A program made the position numbers and the translations under genes. A stretch of 64,000 bases of DNA from Nitrincola tibetensis. GTDB taxonomy: Bacteria; Pseudomonadota; Gammaproteobacteria; Pseudomonadales; Balneatricaceae. Below, one piece after another: positions 18,946 through 27,844 of the stretch (the stretch's first letter is position 1; each line of letters opens with the position of its first letter). Under the pieces are notes generated by a model. That model searched no databases. It saw only the letters and a list, made by a program, of their open reading frames with translations, and was not told the DNA's origin. Location: positions 1 through 64,000 of the forward strand of contig NZ_QKRX01000009.1 in NCBI RefSeq assembly GCF_003284585.1, written 5' to 3'.

Positions 18946-21900
18946 ATGGCAAAGCCAGCCGCTCGTGTCGGTGATCATCATACTTGTCCCGCGTATTCCG
19001 GTAAAACCCCGCATATCGGCGGCCCCATCTCAAGTGGCTCTGGCAACGTTATTATTGGCAATCAACCTGCTGCCCGTGTCGGAGACAAACTCGTTTGCAG
19101 AGGACCTGCCGATACACTTACATCGGGGTCGTCCACTGTTTACATTAATGGCCGTCCAGCGGCACGCACAGGGGATAGTACCGCACATGGTGGCGTTATC
19201 GTCGGTGGTTTAGGCACTGTTTTGATTGGTGATAGGCCTGCGTCCACGGTGGGACTGGCCGACCAAATTGCCCCCTGCAGCCCGAATTGCGGCAACCCTG
19301 TCAATCCGCTGCTGGGTTCCAAATTCTTACCGTCCACCCATGATTTCCGATTGCCCGCACCGGAGCCTTTCAGCTTTAGCCGTGGCTATGTGTCCTCAAA
19401 CGCACAGGTGGGGCCCTTAGGTCAGGGCTGGACAATGACAGGGGAAACCCTGCGACTCACACGCGACGTTCCCTTATGTTTTCAGGACGTGTTGGAACCT
19501 GATGTTGGTTGGAGCGAAGTGTTAGAACCTGACACTCAATTTGAGCTCCTTCTACACGATGCCCATGGCCGTCGTATTCGCTTTCACGCCTTGCAACCGG
19601 GCCAAGTCGCCTATTCCGAGACAGAGACCTTCTGGTTGGCCAGAGGTGGTACAGAAACAAACGACTCCATTTTAACCTCCTCGGCATTCAGTGCACTGCC
19701 GACTGAGGTGGCAGAACAGGCATCTCTGTACTTTGTCTCGACCGGAACGCGCGTTTTCGCCTTGGAATCCTATCAAGACGAGTGGCGTCTGACGGCAGAA
19801 TTTACCGCATCAGGCTATAAAACCGAGTTTCTGCGCTCGCCTTCAGGTCAATTGCGCCAAATTCGAGACAGCGCGGGGCGCATGTATCATCTTCAATACC
19901 GCCAATACTCGGTTATACAGGCGGGCGATGACGGCCAACGCTTAACGGCCATTTTTGCAGAGACAGCCCCCTCACAGCTCTTAGTCCGCTATGTCTACTC
20001 AAGCTCGGGCGATCTAATTGAAGTTCAGGATCGCGCAGGGCAAGTCACCGCACGCTTCAATTGGCAGCAACATATTCTGACTGGCTACACCCTGCCTGGA
20101 CGACGTGAGATGCGCTATGAGTGGTCAGAACACACCCCGAAAGGCAAGGTTCTGCGTCAAATCGAGGTCAATGGGCTGGTGCGTGAGTACGCCTATAATG
20201 AGACCTACACAGACGTTACGGACAACTTAGGCCGAACGGAGCGCTATGTTTTTACAGGCAGTGGAACGCATTTACGCTGGACCGCACACGTGCATGCCGA
20301 TGGCGAAGAGGAGTACTTTAGCTATTCGCCCAACGGACAACGCATCGCCCGAATTGACAGGATCGGAGGGGTTACCAGCTATCAATACGATTTAAAAGGC
20401 CACCTGCTCGCCATTACCTTGGCCACAGATGCCAGATATGCCTATGTCCGCGATGAACTCGGTCGTCCTTTGCAGGTTCGCTCGCCCGAAGGTCGAGTTC
20501 AACACTTCACCTATGATGGAAAGGGCAATCTGATTCGCGCCATGGATGCGCTGAACAACACCACCCAGTTTGAGTTTCATGACCCTCACTTGCCAGATCG
20601 GCCTACCCGTCATATTGACCCTGAAGGCATTACCCACACCTATACCTGGACGCCACTCGGACAGCTTGCCTCGCACACCGATTGCTCGGGACTGATCACG
20701 CATTACGAATACGATGACCTCGGCCAACTCATCCGCATCATCAGCCCTAAACGAGAGGTCACCGAGATTGCCTACACAGAGCGGGGCCAAAAAGCCAAAC
20801 TCATCTTGGCTGACGGCACGACCTACGTCTATCACTACACAGAACAGGGCCATTTAGCTGAGATACGCGACAGCAAAGGACGCATTCAACGTCTGGCCTA
20901 TGATGCGCGTGGGCAGATCATTGCTGACACCGATGCCGCCAATCATACACGCCGTTATACGTACGACCTTGCTGGCCGTCTCACGCAAATCACCAACGCC
21001 AACGGCGCGACCTATACCTTCGACTATGATGTGATGGATCGAGTGGTACGCGAGATAGGTTTTGATGGACGTGAACGCCGTTACACCTACAATCGGCGGG
21101 GCGATGTGATTGAGCAGGAAGATGTCCAACAGGACCAAATCCTGAGGATGTATTATGATGCCATAGGCCGCTTACTGGCCCGTGAACTGCCTGAGACAGC
21201 ATCAAACCCAGCGCAAGTGGAATCCTTCCGCTACGATGCTGACGGGCGTTTACGCTTTGCCGACAATCTCTACGCACGAGTTGAATGGCAATACGACAAC
21301 GCCGGACGAATGCTGAATGAACAGCAATGGCACAAAAATGCGCACTGGGCTCTGAATCAACAGGAAGACTCACCGCACATACCCGACGCACCTTTGGAAG
21401 ACCTGCCCGAAGAGGCTCTGCTGTGGAACTGGTCAAACCAGTATGAATACAACCGCCAAGGTATCCCCGGTATTTTGCAACAGGGCGCTTTGCAAATGGG
21501 CAACCTAACCTATGGCAGTGGCCACCTATTGGGCGTGCGCCTTGGCCCGCTAGAGCTGTCACTTCGACCCAACACACGGCATCAAGAAGCGGAACGCTCA
21601 TTACACGCGCATCAACAAGGCGACGTCATCCCTTTATTGGAACGCGAGCGCCATTACAATGCCATCGGTCTGCTAATCCACCAAGAGGACCACTTTCTGG
21701 GTGGTCATCAGCGCTTAGTCGATGGCTCCTTTCCGGTTCATATCCACCAGTTTAAATACGATGCGCGCCACCGTCTGACTCAGCTGACCCAATTGGTGCC
21801 GCCAGAAAAACTGGGCAACCCTCTGCTGACCGAACACCGTCAAACCTTTCAGTATGATCCAGTGGGGCGTTTAATCGGTAGTTTATTTGAAGAAGCCTCA

Positions 21901-23151
21901 AACCGACGTGAAAAAAGCTACCCACTGGATGCCGAAGGCAACCGCATCGGCTCCGAAGGTGCGCACGCGATTCAGCACAATCGCCTTACAGGTTACAGAG
22001 AGGCCGAATATCGTTACGACAAGGCGGGCAATTTAATTGAAAAACTCACGCAAAATACCTTACAAACGTTCCATTACGATGCACTGAACCGCCTCTCACA
22101 CCTGACGCAAAAGCAGCCCGGCTATCCGACCTTTACGGCGTATTTCACCTACGACGCGCTGTCGCGGCGAGTGTGCAAACAAGTGATCCCCGAGCGTGGC
22201 CCAACGCGATTTGTTCACTATGGCTGGAGCGGAGATCAACTGATACACGAGGATCTAGGCGAGCAGCGAACCACGGTATTTTACGAACCGGGCACCTTCG
22301 TGCCGCTATTTAGAGTGGATGAAACAGTCAAAAGTGATGTGCGTAGAGACCACAATTTAGATTCAGAGCGAGACTCGGCATCCGCTCTCGAGTCAGAGTA
22401 CGACACACGCTACAGTGCCTTCATTACCGATCATTTAGGCACCCCCACTAAGTTGATTGATGAACACGGCCAACTGCTATGGACGGCCATGTCCGATGAC
22501 TGGGCGGCCATTCGGGATGAAAAAGCAGCACCGAATGTGAAACAACCGATACGTTTTCAGGGGCAATGGGAGGATGAGGAGACCGGGCTGTATTACAACC
22601 GATACCGTTATTATGACTCGAGCCAAGGGCGGTATATTACGCAAGATCCGATAGGGTTAGCGGGTGGGTTGAATAGTTATGCGTATGTGGGCAATCCGAC
22701 AGCTTGGGTGGATCCGTTGGGGTTGAGTGCATTAGGGCTAGAGGGAAACACCGCTACAATACGTAAAGCAGGTAAGCTCATACCCAAAGTCAAAGCAGCC
22801 AATGATGTTGTGGATGCTTTTGATAAATCAGTTGGAGGTGCTCAATGTGTTTATCATTCCGCAATTATGCCATCTCAAATTCCTCCGATTGAAGAGCATT
22901 TTCGTGAAATAGCCGATCAAACACGGCAAGCCAAAATTGAAGGGTGTGAAAGTGATCGACGTAATCAATTACAATCGGGTGCGCGTTATTCACTTGAGGA
23001 TATTCAAGCGAATTACAACCAATGTATTTTCGAAGCTGAACAAGCAATTCAAGGACTAGCCAATGAAAGTGCTACAGGTGTTCAAGAAATAATTAAAGAA
23101 CAACAAAAACGCATGAGGGAGCTATGTCTTCCTGGTGCTCTAAATCCATGA
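18946..23151 (+). CDS. PAAR-domain Rhs polymorphic toxin with unknown 141-aa C-terminal tip
   Basis: 1401 aa from ATG 18946, after an AAGGA site (the TTG two codons earlier is less likely). Residues 1-95 are a PAAR spike-tip domain with repeated GS.NV.I...PAARVGD motifs, which marks delivery by a type VI secretion spike. The Rhs core (about 110-1260) has many YD repeats that build a closed shell and ends in the highly conserved DPIGLAGGLNSYAYVGNP...DPLGL segment, where Rhs proteins cut off their tip. The tip, encoded at 22726-23148, has four Cys and is helical and hydrophilic; no toxin family recognised. The next gene is the candidate immunity protein. Confidence 0.93.
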   Translation: MAKPAARVGDHHTCPAYSGKTPHIGGPISSGSGNVIIGNQPAARVGDKLVCRGPADTLTSGSSTVYINGRPAARTGDSTAHGGVIVGGLGTVLIGDRPASTVGLADQIAPCSPNCGNPVNPLLGSKFLPSTHDFRLPAPEPFSFSRGYVSSNAQVGPLGQGWTMTGETLRLTRDVPLCFQDVLEPDVGWSEVLEPDTQFELLLHDAHGRRIRFHALQPGQVAYSETETFWLARGGTETNDSILTSSAFSALPTEVAEQASLYFVSTGTRVFALESYQDEWRLTAEFTASGYKTEFLRSPSGQLRQIRDSAGRMYHLQYRQYSVIQAGDDGQRLTAIFAETAPSQLLVRYVYSSSGDLIEVQDRAGQVTARFNWQQHILTGYTLPGRREMRYEWSEHTPKGKVLRQIEVNGLVREYAYNETYTDVTDNLGRTERYVFTGSGTHLRWTAHVHADGEEEYFSYSPNGQRIARIDRIGGVTSYQYDLKGHLLAITLATDARYAYVRDELGRPLQVRSPEGRVQHFTYDGKGNLIRAMDALNNTTQFEFHDPHLPDRPTRHIDPEGITHTYTWTPLGQLASHTDCSGLITHYEYDDLGQLIRIISPKREVTEIAYTERGQKAKLILADGTTYVYHYTEQGHLAEIRDSKGRIQRLAYDARGQIIADTDAANHTRRYTYDLAGRLTQITNANGATYTFDYDVMDRVVREIGFDGRERRYTYNRRGDVIEQEDVQQDQILRMYYDAIGRLLARELPETASNPAQVESFRYDADGRLRFADNLYARVEWQYDNAGRMLNEQQWHKNAHWALNQQEDSPHIPDAPLEDLPEEALLWNWSNQYEYNRQGIPGILQQGALQMGNLTYGSGHLLGVRLGPLELSLRPNTRHQEAERSLHAHQQGDVIPLLERERHYNAIGLLIHQEDHFLGGHQRLVDGSFPVHIHQFKYDARHRLTQLTQLVPPEKLGNPLLTEHRQTFQYDPVGRLIGSLFEEASNRREKSYPLDAEGNRIGSEGAHAIQHNRLTGYREAEYRYDKAGNLIEKLTQNTLQTFHYDALNRLSHLTQKQPGYPTFTAYFTYDALSRRVCKQVIPERGPTRFVHYGWSGDQLIHEDLGEQRTTVFYEPGTFVPLFRVDETVKSDVRRDHNLDSERDSASALESEYDTRYSAFITDHLGTPTKLIDEHGQLLWTAMSDDWAAIRDEKAAPNVKQPIRFQGQWEDEETGLYYNRYRYYDSSQGRYITQDPIGLAGGLNSYAYVGNPTAWVDPLGLSALGLEGNTATIRKAGKLIPKVKAANDVVDAFDKSVGGAQCVYHSAIMPSQIPPIEEHFREIADQTRQAKIEGCESDRRNQLQSGARYSLEDIQANYNQCIFEAEQAIQGLANESATGVQEIIKEQQKRMRELCLPGALNP
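21565..22725 (+). repeat. Rhs core segment, copy 1
   Basis: The last 1.16 kb of the rhs core before the toxin tip is repeated at 24652-25813 with high identity, including DPIGL/DPLGL. It is the homology through which tips can be exchanged by recombination. Confidence 0.9.
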
Positions 23152-23165
23152 AGTAAAATACGATT

Positions 23166-24380
23166 ATGAAGCAAAATATAAAGTTAATCCTTAAGCACAA
23201 AACGACAATCATTAAGTATTTTTCTATATGGTTAGCGGTCATCGCATTATCTGGCTTGTTTTTTTATTATTTCATTAACAAGCAACGTTTAGCGTACGAG
23301 ATTTGGGAATATAGAACTTTAAGCTTTTCGACTTCTCAGATGGTTATTCATGATGATAATCTATACTTCTCTGATAGAACAAATCATCTCTACTCACTTT
23401 CTCTAGATGGTACGCTCAATTGGAAACTAGATTTAGAATGCCCATTACAAAGCAATCTTATGGTTGATGATGGCTTTGTCATCATAAGAACAAATGCTGC
23501 TTATCAAACCTTTTATCCAGATACAGTTACAAACTGCCGAAACCCAGTGAGGTTACATATTATTGACCGAAAAAATGGGACTCTTGCTAATGTAGTAAGC
23601 ACAACACGAGACATTATTTCATATACACTAAATAACAATCAAGTCATTTACTCAACCGGAGCACAACTATTAAAATATTCTAAAAAAAATAACATTACTG
23701 ACTCTTTCATTAATCTTTTTCGCCAAGATAATAGAATTAGTGGGTTCAATTCTGATTTTCATATAAGCAATAATACTCTTTACACTAAAAGCTCACAACA
23801 GGATGTATTTGCGTTTAATATGGATAGCCGTGCGTTAAAATGGCGCTTCACATCGGACTGGAATTTTGGAGAAAAAGACTCGATTGAACCAACTCTAAAC
23901 TCACGCTCACTCATCTATGATGAAGGTGTCATTTACACCGTCAATAAAGTACAGCACTCTACTGCCGCCGATGTTTTTGCCTTTGATGCCGAAAGCGGTG
24001 TTATTTTAGGGCGCTACCATATAGGAGCCGGTGCAAGCCCAGGACGCCTATCGGCTTCGGAGAAACATATTTACATTCCATCTGTCGATGCTCGTGTCCA
24101 TGCACTGCGAAAGCGGGATCTTATGCCTGTTTGGGATGTGCCAACCAGAGGTAGTATTCGAGGCGCTCTGGTTCCCTACAATGGGGTAGTCTATGCAGGC
24201 ACACAAGCCGGCGGCATTATAGGACTTGATGAAAAAACGGGTGAGCGGGTGTATTACTATCCAACAGAACACCCCATTCCGGGAACACCTGCTATAAAAG
24301 ATGGCATTATTTATTTTGCAACCAATGGTGGGTCGATCCATGCCGTTCGCTTACCAGAAAAGCTGATATCAAGGAAATAA
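23166..24380 (+). CDS. Membrane-anchored PQQ-like beta-propeller protein, candidate Rhs immunity protein
   Basis: 404 aa, starting 14 bases after the rhs stop. A strongly basic N-terminus (residues 1-18) precedes one transmembrane helix (about 19-38), which predicts N-in, C-out topology. The remaining 360 residues carry repeated blades such as GVVYAGTQAGGIIGLDEKTG and GIIYFATNGGSIHAVRL, typical of BamB/PQQ-dehydrogenase-like propellers that lack the cofactor. It is AT-rich unlike the rhs core. Genes placed directly after an Rhs tip normally encode the cognate immunity protein. A periplasmic propeller would then guard against a toxin that acts in the envelope (inference). Confidence 0.75.
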   Translation: MKQNIKLILKHKTTIIKYFSIWLAVIALSGLFFYYFINKQRLAYEIWEYRTLSFSTSQMVIHDDNLYFSDRTNHLYSLSLDGTLNWKLDLECPLQSNLMVDDGFVIIRTNAAYQTFYPDTVTNCRNPVRLHIIDRKNGTLANVVSTTRDIISYTLNNNQVIYSTGAQLLKYSKKNNITDSFINLFRQDNRISGFNSDFHISNNTLYTKSSQQDVFAFNMDSRALKWRFTSDWNFGEKDSIEPTLNSRSLIYDEGVIYTVNKVQHSTAADVFAFDAESGVILGRYHIGAGASPGRLSASEKHIYIPSVDARVHALRKRDLMPVWDVPTRGSIRGALVPYNGVVYAGTQAGGIIGLDEKTGERVYYYPTEHPIPGTPAIKDGIIYFATNGGSIHAVRLPEKLISRK

Positions 24381-24504
24381 GAGAACCAGAGTTAGAAAAA
24401 AGTTCAGCTCAAAAATATGCGTCAACAAGATTCGCTCTTTAACAATATTCAATTACAACACCGGGTAGCACAGAGGATGTAGTGCTACCCTAATCTTCTC
24501 GGTG

Positions 24505-24820
24505 TTTTACACATACGACGCGCCGTCGCGGCGAGTGTGCAAACAAGTGATCCCCGAGCGTGGCTCCGTAAGGTTCATTTTTTATGGCTGGAGCAGAGCT
24601 CAACTGATACACGAAGACAGGAGCGAGTAGCGAACCAAGGTATTCTACGAGCGACCCAACACCCGGCATCAAGAAGCGGAACGCTCATTACACGCACATC
24701 AACAAGGCGACGTCATCCCCTTATTGGAACGCGAGCGCCATTACAATCCCATTGGCCTGTTAATCCACCAAGAGGACCACTTTCTGGGCGGTCACGAACG
24801 CTTAGTGGATGGCTCCTTTT
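24505..24820 (+). pseudogene. Scrambled and frameshifted rhs fragments
   Basis: 24505-24650 matches the rhs core at 22143-22286. It is joined directly to 24652 onward, which matches the earlier core region from 21565, so the order is reversed relative to the intact gene. The second piece stays open in the rhs frame until an extra base in the T/C run at 24817-24823 shifts it to a stop. It is a recombination scar between tip modules. Confidence 0.85.
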
Positions 24821-25813
24821 CCCGTTCATATTCAACAGTTTAAATACGATGCGCGTCACCGTCTGACCCAACTGACTCAGTTTGTACCACCAGATGAACA
24901 GGGCAACCCTCTGCTGACCGAACACCGTCAAACCTTTAGGTACGATCCAGTGGGGCGTTTAATCGGCAGTCTATTTGAAGAAGCCTCCAATCGACGTGAA
25001 AAAAGCTACCCACTGGATGCCGAAGGCAACCGCATCGGTTCCGAAGGTGCTCCTGCAATTCTGCACAATCGCACACTGCAGTACCGTGGAGCCGAATATC
25101 GCTACGACAAGGCGGGCAATTTAGTTGAAAAACATACGGAAACGACCTCACAAACGTTCCATTACGATGCACTGAACCGCCTCTCGCACCTGACGCAAAA
25201 GCAACTTAGCCACCCGACCTTCACCGCCTATTTCACCTACGATGCATTATCGAGACGAGTCTGTAAGCAAGTCATCCCCGAGCGAGGCCCAACGCGATTT
25301 GTGCACTATGGCTGGAGCGGAGATCTACTGATACACGAGGATCTAGGCGAGCAGCGCACCACGGTATTCTACGAACCGGGTACCTTCGTGCCACTGTTCA
25401 GAGTGGATGAAACGGCGAAACGCAATGTGCGTAGACAACAGAGGCTGGATTTAAATTCAGATGCAGACTCAGCCTCTGAAGCCAAATACGACACAGGTTA
25501 CAGTGCCTTCGTTACCGATCATTTGGGTACGCCCACTAAGTTGATTGATGAACACGGCCAATTGCTATGGACGGCCATGCCGGATGACTGGGCGGCTATT
25601 CGGGATGAAAAAGCTGCACCGAAGGTGAAGCAGCCGATACGTTTTCAGGGGCAATGGGAAGATGAGGAGACCGGGCTGTATTACAACCGCTACCGTTATT
25701 ATGACTCGAGCCAAGGACGGTATATTACGCAAGATCCGATAGGATTATCGGGTGGGTTGAATAGTTATGCGTATGTAGGTAACCCTACAGCTTGGGTGGA
25801 TCCGTTGGGGTTG
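24652..25813 (+). repeat. Rhs core segment, copy 2
   Basis: Second copy of 21565-22725. Nearly all codons align, apart from a one-base insertion at about 24820 and small differences before 25500. It carries the second toxin tip. Confidence 0.9.
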
Positions 25814-26233
25814 GATGAAACGACGCCGTGGAGATATCGAATAGATCCAAATGCACATCCGATTAGAAACGTACCCAAAATGTTTATGCAATATATTCAT
25901 CAAGCGGTTTTACCGAGTAAGGAAACTGCTTCGACAGTTAGTAATGTTACTGCCGTATGTTCTTTAGCACCACCATTAACTGTTGCCTGCGGGTCAGTAT
26001 CATTAGGTGCATCAGTTTATGGTGCAGGTGATGAGTATTCAAATGGTTCTAAACAACAAGCAATCGTTGATTTAGTGCCAGCAGTAGTTTCATACGACAC
26101 TGAATTCTTGCTTAGAAAAGGGAAGTTGGTATCTTCCTTTGCAAGCAATGCTGCTGGTGTTTTTACTGGATTTAAAGCACAGTACTGGACAAACCGCGAT
26201 TCGATGCATGGAAATGAATCTAGTGAACAATAA
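24809..26233 (+). CDS. Displaced (orphan) Rhs C-terminal module with a second toxin tip
   Basis: 474 aa, open from ATG 24809. About 335 residues are Rhs core with YD repeats, ending in DPIGLSGGLNSYAYVGNP and DPLGL. The 139-residue tip encoded at 25814-26230 differs completely from the first tip. The tip has a hydrophobic glycine/alanine-rich middle (about tip residues 40-72) flanked by polar regions, which fits a membrane-inserting or membrane-targeted toxin. There is no PAAR domain, no shell N-terminus and no clear ribosome site, so it may be silent until it recombines onto the intact rhs gene. Such orphan tips are known for rhs loci. Confidence 0.8.
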   Translation: MAPFPVHIQQFKYDARHRLTQLTQFVPPDEQGNPLLTEHRQTFRYDPVGRLIGSLFEEASNRREKSYPLDAEGNRIGSEGAPAILHNRTLQYRGAEYRYDKAGNLVEKHTETTSQTFHYDALNRLSHLTQKQLSHPTFTAYFTYDALSRRVCKQVIPERGPTRFVHYGWSGDLLIHEDLGEQRTTVFYEPGTFVPLFRVDETAKRNVRRQQRLDLNSDADSASEAKYDTGYSAFVTDHLGTPTKLIDEHGQLLWTAMPDDWAAIRDEKAAPKVKQPIRFQGQWEDEETGLYYNRYRYYDSSQGRYITQDPIGLSGGLNSYAYVGNPTAWVDPLGLDETTPWRYRIDPNAHPIRNVPKMFMQYIHQAVLPSKETASTVSNVTAVCSLAPPLTVACGSVSLGASVYGAGDEYSNGSKQQAIVDLVPAVVSYDTEFLLRKGKLVSSFASNAAGVFTGFKAQYWTNRDSMHGNESSEQ

Positions 26234-26498
26234 GCTAAAAAAATATACAGGAATTTCAGTTCTATTTATTTTGACTGTATGCTCAACGTTGTTTTTGACA
26301 AGAGATAATTATACTGCCGAGAATATTATTGGTCACATTGTTATCTCTCTAATATTCAACTATCAAGCTATCGCATTTATTTTTGGGTGGCCAATGATGA
26401 CAAATACAATTTCTCTTGAAAAAGGAAAGCATGATTTTTTTAGAGTATTTCTTTTTACATTTATGATGCTTGTTTGGATAAATATACTTCTAAATTAG
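26208..26498 (+). CDS. Small three-helix membrane protein, candidate immunity to the second Rhs tip
   Basis: 96 aa from ATG 26208; ATG 26214 or GTG 26223 are alternatives and none has a strong ribosome site. It overlaps the end of the orphan rhs module by 26 bases in another frame, so it is coupled to it. It has three hydrophobic segments (about 14-31, 40-63 and 74-95). Its position directly after the tip and its AT-rich sequence fit an immunity gene. An inner-membrane immunity protein suggests that the partner toxin attacks the membrane. No family recognised. Confidence 0.65.
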   Translation: MEMNLVNNKLKKYTGISVLFILTVCSTLFLTRDNYTAENIIGHIVISLIFNYQAIAFIFGWPMMTNTISLEKGKHDFFRVFLFTFMMLVWINILLN

Positions 26499-27093
26499 TG
26501 ACGATCTTTACTTCAGGAAAATGGTCATTTATATTGTTGTCTGATTGTTATTTAATATTAATGAATTAGCAGTTTTTGTCTGCGGGAGCAGTACTTAAAG
26601 CTCTATCCTGAATCCGTGAGTTGAGTTAACCATTACCACGCTCACTGACTCGAATTCTAAATTGAATCGCCATGTCTTATAAACGGTCCATCAATCGGCT
26701 GTGTTTCGATTTTTTGATCCGTGTAACCGATGATGATTGATCAATAAATGTTCATTTTATAGTGTGGGGACGATGGCAATCCCCAGTTGTGCTTTCAACC
26801 GGATTTAATCCATGCAAAGGGAAGTGAAACGCGTAAACTCAATAATATTTCCAGCTGACGATATGCCTGATAGCCAGGGCAATGCTGTCCGAACCTAAGC
26901 ACTAAACGCCGACCGCGTTGAAGCTCTCTAGCATGGCGCACTTGTTCGGCGGGCGGCCTCGAAATCACTTTTACCACAGACAACTAGACCCAAGTAAATG
27001 CGAATAACAGTTATCCACCGATAATAAACGCATCCGCGGCCAGTCATGCAACGGATGCACATTGTTGATTTAACTCTAAGCTTTCAACACAAA
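26499..27093. other. Gene-free region with possible decayed coding remnant
   Basis: No intact gene. On the minus strand 26795-26983 reads open and looks coding (peptide includes RGRRLVLRFGQHCPGYQAYR), but it has no ribosome site, and a different frame appears to continue it to about 26763. It may be the end of a lost transposase or other accessory gene at the border of the rhs island. 26500-26760 is AT-rich with nothing recognisable. Confidence 0.3.
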
Positions 27094-27732
27094 TTAAAAG
27101 GCATCAGATAACTTCGGTTCTGGATAGTCAACCGATTGCACCGGGTCTTGCTCCATGACTCCCCAGCGTTTTTCTAACGGAATGACGCCCGCCCAAACAG
27201 GCCATTCATAATCGTCAGCATCGTCAACAGGTGGCGCAGCCCTGACTTTACAGGATGCCTCTTGGATTTTAAGTCTAACAATCCCTGTAGCTTTTAATTC
27301 TGTTTCAGTTATTGGTCTTAACTGCGCCCAACGCTCGGGAGATATTTTATCAACAAACCAGCGCAGGGCCTCTGTTTGCTCTTGTTTGTCGGTCACAAGC
27401 TCAGGAATGCCAAACAGTGTAACCGAGCGATAATTAATCGAATGATGGAAGGCGGACCTCGCCATCACCAACCCATCGAACTGGCAGATATTAACGGCTA
27501 CAGGCTGCCCTACGGACAGATTTCGGGCGTGACTATGCCCGTGCCAATATAGATAATCCCCCTGACGCCAGTGGCAAGTCGGTGTAATAAACGGCTGACC
27601 CTCTACACACTGAGACACATGGCACAGCAGAGACGCATCTATAATCTGATGTATGCGCTCAATCGAATAATCGGCACGCTTTGGCCCCCGTTTTACCTGT
27701 GTTTTATCTGTTACGGCTAGGTTTGATTGCAT
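27094..27732 (-). CDS. Pyridoxamine-phosphate-oxidase-like FMN-binding protein
   Basis: 212 aa from ATG 27732, which has GGAG eight bases upstream; ATG 27750 is less likely. It has the split-barrel flavin fold of the PNPOx-like type (Pyridox_oxase_2 or NimA-like). Visible features are the early strand SLLCHVSQCVEGQPFITPT, HARNL and the late dimer-interface segment with YEWPVWAG. Members bind FMN or haem and have diverse or unknown roles. It is divergent from a MocR-type regulator, and such pairs are usually regulator and target. Confidence 0.8.
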   Translation of the reverse strand: MQSNLAVTDKTQVKRGPKRADYSIERIHQIIDASLLCHVSQCVEGQPFITPTCHWRQGDYLYWHGHSHARNLSVGQPVAVNICQFDGLVMARSAFHHSINYRSVTLFGIPELVTDKQEQTEALRWFVDKISPERWAQLRPITETELKATGIVRLKIQEASCKVRAAPPVDDADDYEWPVWAGVIPLEKRWGVMEQDPVQSVDYPEPKLSDAF

Positions 27733-27780
27733 TGCATGAACTCCATCCACTCAAAAAAGATAGTGCTATCCTAGAGCGAT

Positions 27781-27803
27781 CTGGCTAGTATAAAAATATC
27801 CAG
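27781..27803. promoter_or_regulatory. Candidate operator between the PNPOx-like gene and mocR
   Basis: CTGG at 27781 and CCAG at 27800 are arms of an inverted repeat with an AT-rich centre (TAT/ATA symmetric). A further GCCAGAT at about 27823 is an inverted copy of ATCTGGC at about 27779. Repeated half-sites in a divergent promoter fit binding by the MocR-type regulator. Confidence 0.35.
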
Positions 27804-27844
27804 TTTTTATTTTTTTATGCAGGCCAGATTGATGGACACTTCAC

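Noticed and set aside
20392-21601. Long minus-strand ORFs (94-203 aa) inside the rhs gene
   Set aside because: They are antisense shadows of a strongly supported coding sequence with clear YD repeats.
18946-26498. A CRISPR or tandem-repeat array in the rhs region
   Set aside because: The repeats are long diverged YD-coding units and one 1.16 kb duplication, with no short regular repeat-spacer pattern.
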